A stretch of 64,000 nucleotides of DNA from Rectinema subterraneum (GTDB lineage Bacteria > Spirochaetota > Spirochaetia > Treponematales > Rectinemataceae), in assembly GCA_009768935.1 (NCBI GenBank), contig WESA01000003.1, forward strand, positions 1 through 64,000, given 5' to 3'. The notes under the pieces were generated by a model. That model did not search any database. It saw only the letters and a program-made list of their open reading frames with translations, and was not told the DNA's origin. This document shows, piece by piece, positions 34,190 to 44,997 of this stretch; the first letter of the stretch is position 1; each line of letters starts with the position of its first letter. The position numbers and the translations under genes are program-made.

Positions 34190-35886
34190 TGAGCATACCT
34201 GTGGAAGCGCACCGCACTTCGTCTTTTGCCCTGTTTGCTGCTCTGTTTTTCGTGCTGGCAATGATAGCGGGCTGCAAGAGCGGGGAAGTTAAATCGTTTG
34301 CATGGCTGGATGAAAAAGGCTTAAGGCTTTCTTTCCGCAGCACCGCGCCCTATGCCGAGAGCGCTGGCAGCTTCACGAAGCAGGGCGAGAAGCAACGATA
34401 CATTCTATCGCGATCGATCGCAATCCCGGATGGCTTTGCATTCAGGCTGAAACTTGCCGCGCAGAGCAGTAGCGTCGATTTTCAAGTCAGCTATGGTGAC
34501 GAAAAAGGCAAGAATGCCTCTGTCCTCTGTTCCATGCCCCAGACAGGGCAAGTTGCCTTTATTCTGCCATTCGAGCAATTGAAAAACCTGCAATGGCTTG
34601 AAATAAAACTCCAGAAATTTGATGCGCAAAAGACCAGCATAGCTGAGAAGCAGCCGGCGTCCCAGAATGGACCTTCCACATTGCTTCAGCTGCAGGAAAT
34701 TCGCCTTGTTCCCCAGATGCGCGGGTTTCGCAAGGATGCCGATATACTCGAGATTTCTCCGCAGTTTTCTTTCCAGGCGGGCAAGTCTGCCAACCGCTAC
34801 GAGATACGGCAGCCTTTCAGCAGCGGAAGTGAAGCGGAAAAGCTGAACCAAAATGCCCGGCTCGAAGTCGTTCTTGAAGGAGATGCCGGTCTGGCCACAT
34901 TATTCTGGGGCGAACAGAAAATTATCTATCGCCACTCCGCGGGGGCATCTCAGCTTGTTATTCCCTTTGCATTATTTGGCTATGATCCTGCAAAGGTTTC
35001 GCTCGAAATACCGGTCAGTATGCAGGCCAAGGTTTTCTGCGCGGATGTATATCCGAAAGATAACTCGCTTTTTTCTCTCGATCCGGGGCTTCTTCTTTAT
35101 CATGCTCCGCTCACGGAGCAGAACTATTTCCTCGCACGCTGGGATCTCATGCCGGATGTACTTTTGTTTTTATTCAAGGACTACGCAACCCAGGATCGGT
35201 ATCTGAAGCGACTTGCCTTTTTTGTCGAAAAAATCGGTTTTGTGGGAAGACTTGCTCCGGACAGCGAGATTGTGAATTTGCATGGATGGAATGCGCATGA
35301 TTACAGGCCTGAGGATATCGCGCGATTTTTTGATGCCGCAGCCAGCCAGAATTTTCCGCTAGCCGCCGAGGAAATCGAGCTGAGAGAATTGCTTCTGAAA
35401 CAAGGCATACTAATCAAAAGCGGCTCGATGTATTTGCCGGGGAAGGGCGCCATCGTTTCGATAACCCAGGAGTCACCCTCGTATCTGCAATCAAAGTTTC
35501 TTGTTCATGAGCTGAGCCATGCTCTGTTTTTTACCGACAATCGCTACCGGGATCTTGCGCTCTCTCTCTACCAGAATTTAAATGATGAGGAAAAATGGTT
35601 TCTGATTCAATATTTCAGGTGGATGCGGTACAACATCGATTCTGCATATTTGATGGCAAACGAGATGCAAGCGTACCTTGTCCAACAGCCAACCCGGGAT
35701 CTTGAAAAATATTTTTCGGTCACTCTGGGAGAAAGGCTTGCTCAGGAACACCCGGAGCTGAAGCAGAATATTGAATCCTATATGCAGAATCATCTTGCGG
35801 CGCTGGTTCGCGCAGCCAATCAGTTGAACTCTTACCTGCACACTGCCTATGGTTTCGAGGCGGGAATGCTGTTCAGAGTAAGGTAG
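34189..35886 (+). CDS. Lipoprotein with a zincin-like HELSH motif
   Basis: This 565-residue predicted lipoprotein has a signal with lipobox IAGC (Cys29). The body up to about residue 330 is beta-rich and unrecognised. Residues 437-447 contain LVHELSHALFF, a zinc-metallopeptidase HExxH motif (His440, Glu441, His444), and about 50 residues later NEMQAYL provides a candidate third ligand Glu in the NExxAY pattern of gluzincins. A surface peptidase is plausible but not proven. The start overlaps the stop of the upstream gene by one base. Confidence 0.7.
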   Translation: MSIPVEAHRTSSFALFAALFFVLAMIAGCKSGEVKSFAWLDEKGLRLSFRSTAPYAESAGSFTKQGEKQRYILSRSIAIPDGFAFRLKLAAQSSSVDFQVSYGDEKGKNASVLCSMPQTGQVAFILPFEQLKNLQWLEIKLQKFDAQKTSIAEKQPASQNGPSTLLQLQEIRLVPQMRGFRKDADILEISPQFSFQAGKSANRYEIRQPFSSGSEAEKLNQNARLEVVLEGDAGLATLFWGEQKIIYRHSAGASQLVIPFALFGYDPAKVSLEIPVSMQAKVFCADVYPKDNSLFSLDPGLLLYHAPLTEQNYFLARWDLMPDVLLFLFKDYATQDRYLKRLAFFVEKIGFVGRLAPDSEIVNLHGWNAHDYRPEDIARFFDAAASQNFPLAAEEIELRELLLKQGILIKSGSMYLPGKGAIVSITQESPSYLQSKFLVHELSHALFFTDNRYRDLALSLYQNLNDEEKWFLIQYFRWMRYNIDSAYLMANEMQAYLVQQPTRDLEKYFSVTLGERLAQEHPELKQNIESYMQNHLAALVRAANQLNSYLHTAYGFEAGMLFRVR

Positions 35887-35902
35887 AGAATTCCAGAACG
35901 GC

Positions 35903-36505
35903 TCATGACAGGCCCAAATGCTCGAATATATTTCTGTAAAGGCTGAAATATTCTGAATTTGCAAATTCCTCTATTTTTTCTTCCGGCAGCGATTCCAGAA
36001 GCCTGTCAAGGTACAGAAGCAGTTTTTTTACATCATTGAGGAGAGCGATGGTATCCGGGTCAGCTTGCCCAGCTGCAGCAGGCTGTGTCACTGCGGCAGC
36101 TTGCTGTGCAGCGGGCGCCTGCAACGTAGCAGGCTGCAATGCCGCGGCCGGCTGCGGTTTTTTCAGCGCTTCAAAATGCTGTTTTATGGAAAGAAGATCC
36201 TGCTTTATCGATTTGAGTTCTCCTGCGAAGCGGAAAATGAGCTGCTCTGGGGTTGCTTCGGCTGATTTTGGGGGAGGCAAATGTGTTGCATCTTCCTGCT
36301 CTACGTTATTCCGCGCTGCAGAAGGTGCAAATTCATCGCTGGTGTTCGAATTTGCAGGAATTGCTCTGGGCGGCGAGAGAATTTTTGCTTCTTCAGCTTC
36401 CATCTTCCGGAAGGATTCGGAATCATCGAGCGGGCTGATGAAAAGGCCTTCAGGAACATCATCGGAGTAGTTGGCAGACGGTGATTTGTTCTTGTCTTTT
36501 TCCAT
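35903..36505 (-). CDS. Acidic low-complexity protein with conserved C-terminal helix
   Basis: A 200-residue protein without signal peptide. The first 95 residues are acidic and disordered in composition. A helix (IFRFAGELKSIKQDLLSIKQ, about 87-106) is followed by an Ala/Gln/Pro-rich tract (about 113-145), then a helical C-terminus rich in Leu and Glu (LLLYLDRLLESLPEEKIEEF). It looks like a scaffold or adaptor with two interaction helices. ATG 36505 has GGAAGG upstream. I do not recognise a family. Confidence 0.55.
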   Translation of the reverse strand: MEKDKNKSPSANYSDDVPEGLFISPLDDSESFRKMEAEEAKILSPPRAIPANSNTSDEFAPSAARNNVEQEDATHLPPPKSAEATPEQLIFRFAGELKSIKQDLLSIKQHFEALKKPQPAAALQPATLQAPAAQQAAAVTQPAAAGQADPDTIALLNDVKKLLLYLDRLLESLPEEKIEEFANSEYFSLYRNIFEHLGLS

Positions 36506-36610
36506 CACAACCTTCCTGCCTCATATAGTACACCCTTTAAAGCAGCCATGGAACTACTTTTTGAAGAATTTTGCTAATCGTTGCGTGATTTCCTGCCGAA
36601 AAAGTCATTG

Positions 36611-37120
36611 ATGCGTCTGCCTCGAATAAATATCCGGAAGGGCAAGGTTCTGGTTACCTCGCTCGCGTACGGATTTTTTTCTCTCCTCATTGCCTATTGC
36701 TGCGTATCGGCTATTGCCGGCAAAGCAGGAGTCCTGGCATATCAGGATCTTCTTATACAAAAACAAGAAATTCAGAAAGCCATCGATTATCTTCAGGCGC
36801 AGAATCTTCAGAAATCCAGGGCAATTGAAGATTTGAAAAACAATTCTGTTGTTGCTGCGGAAGGCGCAGCGGTCCTGGGATATGTCCGTCAGGGCGAAAT
36901 GCTGATTGTGCTTCCCGATTCCTGGCGTGCATCGGTCAAGGATGGCGAAGGAGAACTGAGGCTCCCTGTCGTTATGGGGGATTCCACGGGACTTCCGGAC
37001 GCAATTATTCGCTTCATGGCTGCAATCACCGGGCTATTTGCATTATTGGCGATACAATTATTCCATTTCAATCCTGAAGCCAAAGAAAGGAAGCATATTT
37101 CACTCGAAAAACAGGAATGA
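36611..37120 (+). CDS. FtsB/DivIC-like septum formation initiator
   Basis: This 169-residue protein has one N-terminal membrane segment (about 15-37), a coiled coil (about 45-80, LLIQKQEIQKAIDYLQAQN) and then LGYVRQGEMLIVLP, the segment typical of the FtsB/DivIC family. A second hydrophobic helix near the C-terminus (about 138-158) is unusual for FtsB. The family links division proteins at the septum. ATG 36611 is chosen over an in-frame TTG 36581 because it gives the basic n-region just before the helix; neither has a clear ribosome-binding site. Confidence 0.65.
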   Translation: MRLPRINIRKGKVLVTSLAYGFFSLLIAYCCVSAIAGKAGVLAYQDLLIQKQEIQKAIDYLQAQNLQKSRAIEDLKNNSVVAAEGAAVLGYVRQGEMLIVLPDSWRASVKDGEGELRLPVVMGDSTGLPDAIIRFMAAITGLFALLAIQLFHFNPEAKERKHISLEKQE

Positions 37121-37136
37121 AGACACTGATCTGAAC

Positions 37137-39551
37137 CTATCGATTCTGAAAAATGGGCGATTCCTCAGGCCTGGCAATTGAGGGCCCAGGAGGGCTTACA
37201 GGCTCAGGCGCGACAGAAGGTCCATGCAAAGTGCATACTTCTGTTGGCTGTGTTCCTTCAAGATACATGAGATTCACAGTGCCATCTGTACAATATTCGG
37301 TTGGCAGCTGGCCCGATTTGGCGCATACAGTGACTGAAACCAGTCCGGATTCAGGCTTTGAAAAATTTTTGTACGGCAAGCCCAAGTGGATATCGCGCAT
37401 GTAATTGGCCCAAACAGGGGCTGCAACGGTTGCTCCTGTCTGTGACACACCCAGCGAATTGCCCGGGCGATCGAACCCCAGCCAAATAGCGGTCGTGTAG
37501 TACGGGCTCGATCCCACAGTCCATGCATCCGCCCAGTTCTGCGTCGTGCCCGTTTTGCCAATGATCGGGATGACATATTGTTTGCCATCAGGTGATGTCT
37601 GCTTGAAAATCGACCCGGATTGTGTTGCGCCAGCAAGTGTCCCTGCCGAAACGACCCGTTTGAGCATGTCGATCATGATTGCGGAATTTTGAGGAGAGAC
37701 AACTTGCGGCGATTTTTGTCTGAGCGCCTGGAGCGCATCTTTTTCCGGCTCGGCAATGACATTGCCATAACGGTCTTCTATGTATCGAATTGCAATCGGA
37801 GTGACTGCTTTTCCGCCATTGGCGAGTACCGAAAAAGCGCGTGCCATCTGCAGCGGAGTTACCCCAATGACTCCAAGCGCAAGCGGATAGTACCGCGGAA
37901 ATGTTTTTCGTATCTCAATCGGATCTGTGATGTCCAGAAGCGCCGCGGCGCGCGAAATCGCGGCATCGAAGCCGACAGTCTGGAGCACTTTTACTGATGG
38001 AACATTCATCGAATTTGCCAGCGCTTGCCAAGCGAGCACGGATCCTTTCCATTCGCCCTTGAAATTCTGTGGTGAGTAGGGGGTTCCATCCTCGTTGTAG
38101 TACGTTGTCGGCTCGTCGACGATATATGTCCCTTCTGTGATCTTTTTCGAGTCAATAGCGGCGGAATAGTAGAGCGGCTTGAACGTCGAACCGGGCATCA
38201 GCTTGGCCTGGGTCGCGCGAATGAGCTGGTTTGCCTGACTGTAGTTCGAACCGCCAACGAGAGCAAGGATATATCCGGTACTGTTGTCGATAGTGACAAG
38301 CGCCCCCTCGACTGTCGTTTTCTCGAGCTCGGTCTTTATTTTGGCGGAGGCGGCGCCGACATAGGGTTTCAGCGAAGCAATGTTCAAGAGCAAACTTGTC
38401 GCATCGAGCACTGGATTGATGACATTGAGAAAATATTTCTGGGAATCGGTCTCACTTCGGCTTTGAGGGGCATACAGTGTCGGCAGGTCGAACGCGAGTC
38501 CGAGCAATTCGACAATCGGCACATAGGTATTCTCGGCTTCGGTAAGGCGCTGCGAATTCGTCGCTTTGAAGGAAGCATTGGCTGTCTCGATACCGCGCTT
38601 CATGTACAGATCCGCTGCTGCCTGCTTGTCGAGGTCGAGCGTCGTATAGACAGAAAGCCCATCACTATAAATATCTATAGAGCCATAAAATAAATCTTCA
38701 AGCTGGCGCCGGACATATTCGCTGAACCAGGGTGCCTTGTCTTCACGATTGTAAAATGCGGATACCGCTACGCGGGAATAATCAAACGATGCCCAATATG
38801 CATCGAAGGATTCATCAGCTTCAGCTCTGGAAATAACATGCCGGGCAACCATCTGGTCAAGAATCTCCTTGGATCGGTCGCGCGCGAGCATAGGATTCCG
38901 AAAGGGATTATATCTGGATGGGCTTGAGAGCTGAATTGCGAGAATCGCTGCTTCGGCTGGCGTGCAGTCTTTTGCGGGATGCCCGAAGAAATACCGGCTT
39001 GCTGCTTCGACACCATATACTGCAGGGCCCATTATTGTGCGATTCAGGTACATTTCCAGAATTTCTTCTTTGGTAAAACGCCGCTCGATCTGCAGCGCCC
39101 ACCAGAGTTCCTTGAGTTTGCGCTGCAGACTGATCACTTTGCGGTCGGCATAGAGGTCACCTGCAAGCTGCTGCGTAATTGTTGAGCCGCCTCCAAGATT
39201 TTTTCCAAGAATCTGGCCTATGGCTGCTCTCAAGATCGATCTGAGGCTGAATCCGCGGTGAGAATAGAATGCCTGATCCTCCCTGGTAATGAACGCTTCG
39301 ACGAGATAATTGGGAAGATCCTTGATAAAAACAGGGATGCGCTGCTCTTCAGCAAAGAATTCAGTGATGAGGCGACCATTGATATCATAGATTTTTGTTG
39401 GGAGCGCAGACTCGAATTCGGTGAAATTTTCTGTTCTGATGGCATTGGCGGTTCCCGAGAGTGCCAGGCCGAGACCGGCTCCTAATATGGCAGTAAACAT
39501 GAGAATAACAGCAATAAAAATGTATACAGCTCGGACCTTATGCGATCGCAT
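37137..39551 (-). CDS. Bifunctional penicillin-binding protein 1A
   Basis: An 804-residue class A PBP. After a membrane anchor (about 10-32), the GT51 glycosyltransferase has Glu91 in TREDQAFYSHRG and the GGSTITQQLA motif, then KELWWALQIE and EEILEMYLN. The transpeptidase has SxxK near residue 455 (GSTFKP) and KTGTT near 667. It polymerises and crosslinks peptidoglycan at the inner membrane. The C-terminal tail is Pro-rich. There is no Shine-Dalgarno; a promoter at 39558-39586 ends six bases before the ATG. It lies tail to tail with the FtsB-like gene, 16 bases apart. Confidence 0.95.
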   Translation of the reverse strand: MRSHKVRAVYIFIAVILMFTAILGAGLGLALSGTANAIRTENFTEFESALPTKIYDINGRLITEFFAEEQRIPVFIKDLPNYLVEAFITREDQAFYSHRGFSLRSILRAAIGQILGKNLGGGSTITQQLAGDLYADRKVISLQRKLKELWWALQIERRFTKEEILEMYLNRTIMGPAVYGVEAASRYFFGHPAKDCTPAEAAILAIQLSSPSRYNPFRNPMLARDRSKEILDQMVARHVISRAEADESFDAYWASFDYSRVAVSAFYNREDKAPWFSEYVRRQLEDLFYGSIDIYSDGLSVYTTLDLDKQAAADLYMKRGIETANASFKATNSQRLTEAENTYVPIVELLGLAFDLPTLYAPQSRSETDSQKYFLNVINPVLDATSLLLNIASLKPYVGAASAKIKTELEKTTVEGALVTIDNSTGYILALVGGSNYSQANQLIRATQAKLMPGSTFKPLYYSAAIDSKKITEGTYIVDEPTTYYNEDGTPYSPQNFKGEWKGSVLAWQALANSMNVPSVKVLQTVGFDAAISRAAALLDITDPIEIRKTFPRYYPLALGVIGVTPLQMARAFSVLANGGKAVTPIAIRYIEDRYGNVIAEPEKDALQALRQKSPQVVSPQNSAIMIDMLKRVVSAGTLAGATQSGSIFKQTSPDGKQYVIPIIGKTGTTQNWADAWTVGSSPYYTTAIWLGFDRPGNSLGVSQTGATVAAPVWANYMRDIHLGLPYKNFSKPESGLVSVTVCAKSGQLPTEYCTDGTVNLMYLEGTQPTEVCTLHGPSVAPEPVSPPGPSIARPEESPIFQNR

Positions 39552-39557
39552 AGCGAT

Positions 39558-39586
39558 ACATTACAAGGAGTGCCGGTTTTGGTCAA
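39558..39586 (-). promoter_or_regulatory. Promoter candidate of PBP1A (leaderless type)
   Basis: On the minus strand TTGACC (39586-39581), a 17-base spacer and TAATGT (39563-39558) end six bases before ATG 39551. The transcript is predicted to begin at the start codon. Confidence 0.55.
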
Positions 39587-39603
39587 TCTTGTTCCTATTT
39601 TAG

Positions 39604-40839
<1,236 letters not shown>

Positions 40840-40859
40840 GACTCCCCAAGGAGACTGAA

Positions 40860-42119
40860 ATGATAAAGACTGTCCGTGATATTTCGCTTGCAGGAAAGCG
40901 GATTATCATGCGTGTCGATTTCAATGTGCCGATGAAAGACGGCAAAGTTCAGGATGATACGCGAATTGTGGCATCCTTGCCGACAATCAAGTACATACTT
41001 GATCAAAAGCCCAGGAGCCTCGTGCTCATGTCGCATCTCGGAGACCCCGACAAGGATGCAGCCAAGGCAAAAGAAAAAGCCGAAAAAGAGGGCAAGCCCT
41101 TCGATCTCGAGGCGTACTTGTCTGCAAAGCATCGCATGAAACCGGTTGCGGAATATCTGGCCAAGCTCCTTGGCAAGAATGTAGTGTTTTTGCCCTCGTG
41201 CTTTGGTCAGAAAGCGGCGATCGACGCGCTTCCGAATGGAGCGGTCGCCATGCTCGAGAATACGCGCTTCCACAAAGAGGAAACAGCCAAAGATCCTGCA
41301 GCCCAGGAAGTCCTAGCACGCGAGCTGGCTTCTTACGGCGACATATATGTCAACGATGCATTTGGTACTGCGCACCGCGCTCATGCGAGCACCGCGACTA
41401 TTGCCAAATTCATGAACTTTCGCGTCGGCGGTTTCCTTATGGAAAAGGAAGTGGCCAACCTCGAACCTATGCTGCATAACCCTCCAAAGCCCATGGTCGC
41501 GATTATCGGCGGAGCAAAGGTGTCATCCAAAATCGCCGTGCTTGAAAACCTGCTCAAGAATGCCTCCTCGCTTGTAATAGGCGGCGGCATGGCCTATACC
41601 TTCCTCAAGGCACAGGGAATTGCGGTCGGCAAAAGTATGGTAGAAGACGATTTTCTCGATACAGCCAGGCAGTTGCTCGATCATGCAAAGGCGCAGGGCG
41701 TCGAAGTAGTGCTCCCTGTCGATCATATCGCTGCGGATCACTTTGCTCCCGATGCGGTCCCTGTTGCAGTCAATGCGCAAGCTGTCCCTGATGCGCTGAT
41801 GGGTCTCGATGTCGGTCCGAAGACGCTTGAGCTCTATGCAAAAGTGCTTGCTGGCGCCAAGAGCGTTCTGTGGAATGGGCCGGTCGGTGTCTTCGAATTC
41901 GATGCTTTTGCCAAAGGAACCGAAAAGGTCGCGCAGCTTGTGGCCGAGGCAACAGCTCGTGGCGCGCTTACGGTTGTCGGGGGCGGCGACTCGGTTGCTG
42001 CGGTCAATAAATTCGGGCTCGCTTCCAAGATGAGCCATGTTTCAACGGGCGGCGGCGCTTCGCTCGAATACCTCGAAGGCAAAGAACTGTCCGGTATTGC
42101 GTGTCTCGAACAGAAATAG
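40860..42119 (+). CDS. pgk: Phosphoglycerate kinase
   Basis: A 419-residue kinase making ATP from 1,3-bisphosphoglycerate. Landmarks are MRVDFNVPM near the N-terminus, AHASTATIA, the hinge [24 protein letters not shown], and GGGDSVAAV with [11 protein letters not shown] at the C-terminal ATP site. Its Shine-Dalgarno AAGGAG lies six bases before the ATG. It is cotranscribed with gap and is followed by a strong terminator at 42146-42170. Confidence 0.96.
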   Translation: MIKTVRDISLAGKRIIMRVDFNVPMKDGKVQDDTRIVASLPTIKYILDQKPRSLVLMSHLGDPDKDAAKAKEKAEKEGKPFDLEAYLSAKHRMKPVAEYLAKLLGKNVVFLPSCFGQKAAIDALPNGAVAMLENTRFHKEETAKDPAAQEVLARELASYGDIYVNDAFGTAHRAHASTATIAKFMNFRVGGFLMEKEVANLEPMLHNPPKPMVAIIGGAKVSSKIAVLENLLKNASSLVIGGGMAYTFLKAQGIAVGKSMVEDDFLDTARQLLDHAKAQGVEVVLPVDHIAADHFAPDAVPVAVNAQAVPDALMGLDVGPKTLELYAKVLAGAKSVLWNGPVGVFEFDAFAKGTEKVAQLVAEATARGALTVVGGGDSVAAVNKFGLASKMSHVSTGGGASLEYLEGKELSGIACLEQK

Positions 42120-42145
42120 GCCTCCCTTTCGGTATGCGAGAAAAA

Positions 42146-42170
42146 GGTCGCCCGAAAGGGCGGCCTTTTT
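42146..42170 (+). terminator. Rho-independent terminator of gap-pgk
   Basis: GGTCGCCC (42146-42153), a GAAA tetraloop and GGGCGGCC (42158-42165) form an 8-bp stem with one G-U pair, followed by five T residues. It lies 26 bases after the pgk stop. Confidence 0.9.
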
Positions 42171-42271
42171 CATTTGATGTGAGAGTATTTTGCATGAGGG
42201 CGACTGTGCGAAAGGGCGATGCGACGGGGGCCAATGGAACGCAGGCGCCAGGCAAAGATGTTGCCTACCGT

Positions 42272-42294
42272 GCAAAATTTTGCGATTTTATATT
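42272..42294 (+). promoter_or_regulatory. Palindrome within the cysK promoter region
   Basis: A perfect 12-bp palindrome GCAAAATTTTGC (42272-42283) lies five bases upstream of a TATATT -10-like box (42289-42294), 21 bases before the TTG start of cysK. A repressor or activator bound here would affect transcription of cysK-cysE. The regulator is unknown. Confidence 0.4.
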
Positions 42295-42315
42295 GTAGAT
42301 TAAAGGAGTCAACAA

Positions 42316-43254
42316 TTGCGTATTTACAATAGCATTTTGGATCTTATCGGGAATACACCGATGGTGTATCTGAACAAGCTTGCCGCGTCCTTGCTGGCAC
42401 GTATAGCAGTCAAGCTGGAATTTCAAAATCCCGGGCATTCAGTGAAAGACCGGGCAGCGCTGTCGATGATACTAGAAGCAGAGCGAACAGGATTGCTGCA
42501 GCCAGGCATGACAATTGTAGAGCCAACAAGTGGCAACACCGGTATATCCCTTGCGATGATTGCTGCAGCGCGCGGATATCGATGCATCATCGTGATGCCG
42601 GAATCCATGTCTCTCGAACGCAGAACGATTATGAAAGCCTATGGCGCCGAGCTTCTGCTCACCCCGAAAAGCAAAGGAATGGCGGGAGCCATCGAGGAAG
42701 CGCGCGCATTGCTTTCCAAGGACCCTGCGCATTATTTCATGCCGATGCAATTCGAGAATCCGGCGAATCCACAAGCCCACCGGCTCGGCACTGCGCAGGA
42801 GATCCTTTCCGATACTGAAGGACAGGTCGATATTTTTGTGGCAGGGGTTGGAACAGGCGGCACCCTGACAGGAGTGGGCGAAGCGCTCAAGACACAAAAA
42901 CCCTCGGTCCGCATTGTCGCAGTCGAGCCATCCGCCTCGCCGGTGCTGTCGGGAGGAAAGGCAGGTCCTCACGGGATTCAGGGAATTGGCGCAGGTTTTG
43001 TACCATCGATTTTGAATACAAAAATATATGATGAGATCATCGCCATCTCCGATGTTGACGCGTATGCGATGGCGCGCCGAGCTGCAAAAGAAGAGGGGCT
43101 CCTTGTGGGCATCTCTTCTGGAGCTGTCATTCATGCGGCTGTGCAACTTGCTTCAAGGCCAGAAAATAAAGGCAAATTGATTGTTGCTATTGCTGCTTCA
43201 AGCGGAGAACGCTATCTCTCCACGCCGCTTTTTGCGGATTTGCAGGATAAATAG
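42316..43254 (+). CDS. cysK: Cysteine synthase (O-acetylserine sulfhydrylase)
   Basis: This 312-residue PLP enzyme makes cysteine from O-acetylserine and sulfide. It has IGNTPMVYL at the N-terminus, PLP-binding Lys44 in HSVKDRAA, the PTSGNTGIS loop at 70-78 and [12 protein letters not shown] for phosphate binding. The start is TTG 42316, supported by AAAGGAG seven bases upstream and by the absence of any ATG in the conserved N-terminus. The cysE gene follows after ten bases, so the two-step cysteine pathway is encoded in one operon. Confidence 0.95.
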   Translation: MRIYNSILDLIGNTPMVYLNKLAASLLARIAVKLEFQNPGHSVKDRAALSMILEAERTGLLQPGMTIVEPTSGNTGISLAMIAAARGYRCIIVMPESMSLERRTIMKAYGAELLLTPKSKGMAGAIEEARALLSKDPAHYFMPMQFENPANPQAHRLGTAQEILSDTEGQVDIFVAGVGTGGTLTGVGEALKTQKPSVRIVAVEPSASPVLSGGKAGPHGIQGIGAGFVPSILNTKIYDEIIAISDVDAYAMARRAAKEEGLLVGISSGAVIHAAVQLASRPENKGKLIVAIAASSGERYLSTPLFADLQDK

Positions 43255-43264
43255 AGGGATGCAT

Positions 43265-43996
43265 ATGGAAAAGCGCGAAAAAAACAATACACCGAAAGAG
43301 CGCGCGAGTGCGGGCCCGCTCAGCCTTTTCAAATCAGATATCGAAGCCATACTGCAGCGCGACCCGGCAGCAAGAACAAAAATCGAGGCTGTGCTTGTCT
43401 ATCCGGGGCTGCATGCAGTATGGCTCCACAGGCTCGCCCATCACCTGTGGAACCATGGATCCAAGCTCACAGCAAGGCTCATTTCGAATATTTCCCGCAG
43501 ACTGACCGGTATAGAAATACATCCCGCCGCGCGCATAGGACAAGGTCTTTTTATCGATCATGGGATGGGCGTCGTCATTGGCGAAACCGCAATTGTAGGG
43601 AATAATGTTACTCTCTACCATGGCGTTACGCTTGGCGGCACTTCGCTCGACAAGAAAAAGCGCCACCCGACAGTAGGAGACAGGGTTACGATTGGGGCCG
43701 GGGCAAAAATACTTGGGGATATTCATATAGGAGCGGATTCCCGCATCGGCGCCAATGCTGTCGTCGTCAAAAATGTGCCACCCAATTCTGTTGTCGTCGG
43801 CATACCTGGGCAGGTTGTACACAGACACATTCCGCATACTGCTTCCGATGAGCCCGATCTTCATCACGAAAAAATTCCCGATGTGCTTGGGCAGCGCGTG
43901 CATGAACTGAGCGCAAGAGTTGCTGCTCTCGAAGAAGTCATTGCCAGGATGCGCGCTGGTTGCGAAGATGGCACCCGGTCAGACGCCGCGCTTTGA
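43265..43996 (+). CDS. cysE: Serine O-acetyltransferase
   Basis: A 243-residue acetyltransferase producing O-acetylserine from serine and acetyl-CoA. An N-terminal helical domain ([16 protein letters not shown]) precedes a left-handed beta-helix of hexapeptide repeats (about 85-180) with catalytic His in [10 protein letters not shown] and the GVTLGGT loop. The C-terminal tail (about 190-243) is longer than in many short bacterial forms and includes a helix that may mediate binding to CysK. ATG 43265 is chosen since GAGGG lies six bases upstream. Confidence 0.95.
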   Translation: MEKREKNNTPKERASAGPLSLFKSDIEAILQRDPAARTKIEAVLVYPGLHAVWLHRLAHHLWNHGSKLTARLISNISRRLTGIEIHPAARIGQGLFIDHGMGVVIGETAIVGNNVTLYHGVTLGGTSLDKKKRHPTVGDRVTIGAGAKILGDIHIGADSRIGANAVVVKNVPPNSVVVGIPGQVVHRHIPHTASDEPDLHHEKIPDVLGQRVHELSARVAALEEVIARMRAGCEDGTRSDAAL

Positions 43997-44079
43997 AGTT
44001 CACGGAAGTTCTCAAGTGTCTTTACTATACTATTCAAGAGCGATACTATGCTGTTCGGTTTGCGATAGCATTCATAAGC

Positions 44080-44108
44080 GCCTTTCTTAAAAGAAAGGCC
44101 GTATTTTT
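44080..44108 (+). terminator. Terminator-like hairpin between cysE and tpiA
   Basis: GCCTTTCT (44080-44087), loop TAAA and AGAAAGGC (44092-44099) form an 8-bp stem followed by CGTATTTTT. It probably ends the cysK-cysE transcript. It lies only 21 bases before tpiA, so it would also sit inside the tpiA leader if that gene has an upstream promoter such as the TATACT at 44026-44031. Confidence 0.65.
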
Positions 44109-44129
44109 GAATCGATGTCAGGGGAGAAT

Positions 44130-44879
44130 ATGAAACGCTATTTCATTGCGGGCAATTGGAAAATGCATAAAACAATCGCCGAGGCAGTTGCTCTTGCTTC
44201 GGAGCTGAAGGACAAGCTGGCGGATTGCAAGGAAAAGCTGATGATCGCTCCTCCATTTACCGCCTTGCAGGCTGTTTCCAAAATTGTGGAAGGCTCGAAC
44301 ATCCTTCTCGGAGCCCAGAATATGGGTCCGGAAGAGAGCGGCGCCCATACAGGCGAAATCTCGGTGCTCATGCTGAAAGACCTGGGTGTGCGCGTTGTCA
44401 TTCTTGGTCATTCCGAACGTCGGCACACCTATGGCGAGAATGATGAACTTATCAACAAAAAAGTGCGGCTCGCACTGAGCCATAAGCTGGAAGTCATCCT
44501 TTGTGTTGGGGAAACCCTCGAGGAGCGCGAACATGGGATGCTTGAAAATGTAATTCGAAGACAATTATCCGAAGGGCTGAAGGGTGTCGAGCTTTCTGCC
44601 TTGAAAGATGTGACAATTGCTTACGAACCGGTGTGGGCAATCGGGACAGGCAAGACTGCGACTCCAGAGGATGCAGATGCCGTGCATGCTTTCTGCAGAC
44701 AGGTTATCGCCGAGATGTATGGCAAGGATGCGGCAAAAGCGATTGTAATCCAGTACGGTGGTTCTGTCAAAGCGGATAATGCCGCTGCACTGATGTCCAA
44801 AGAAAATATCGATGGTGCGCTTGTCGGTGGAGCCAGCCTGAAAGCCGAAGCATTTGTACCAATCGCTAAATTCCGCTGA
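44130..44879 (+). CDS. tpiA: Triosephosphate isomerase
   Basis: This 249-residue TIM-barrel enzyme interconverts dihydroxyacetone phosphate and glyceraldehyde-3-phosphate. Catalytic residues are Lys in AGNWKMHK near position 10, His in LGHSERR and Glu in AYEPVWAIGTG, with the phosphate-binding QYGGSVKADN and GALVGGASL near the end. ATG 44130 matches the family N-terminus; GGGGAG lies three bases upstream, a tight spacing. ATG 44115 is an in-frame alternative with no ribosome-binding site. Confidence 0.96.
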   Translation: MKRYFIAGNWKMHKTIAEAVALASELKDKLADCKEKLMIAPPFTALQAVSKIVEGSNILLGAQNMGPEESGAHTGEISVLMLKDLGVRVVILGHSERRHTYGENDELINKKVRLALSHKLEVILCVGETLEEREHGMLENVIRRQLSEGLKGVELSALKDVTIAYEPVWAIGTGKTATPEDADAVHAFCRQVIAEMYGKDAAKAIVIQYGGSVKADNAAALMSKENIDGALVGGASLKAEAFVPIAKFR

Positions 44880-44938
44880 ACATACAGGTATTGCCTTATA
44901 GCGGACTTTGGGGTACTATAGCTGTTCGGATAGCAGTG

Positions 44939-44955
44939 GCCCGCTTGGCGCGGGC
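44939..44955 (+). terminator. Weak stem-loop after tpiA
   Basis: GCCCGC (44939-44944) and GCGGGC (44950-44955) form a 6-bp GC-rich stem with a five-base loop 59 bases after tpiA, in the 118-base gap before secG. The four T residues that follow are six bases away. Partial termination is possible. Confidence 0.3.
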
Positions 44956-44997
44956 ATGGCTGTTTTGGTGCAATGAATTTCCATCTGGAGTAAGAGA

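Noticed and set aside
36036-36470. Cys/Ala-rich plus-strand frame of 144 codons
   Set aside because: It is the complement of the Ala/Gln-rich repeat tract of the 36505-35903 gene and has no ribosome-binding site.
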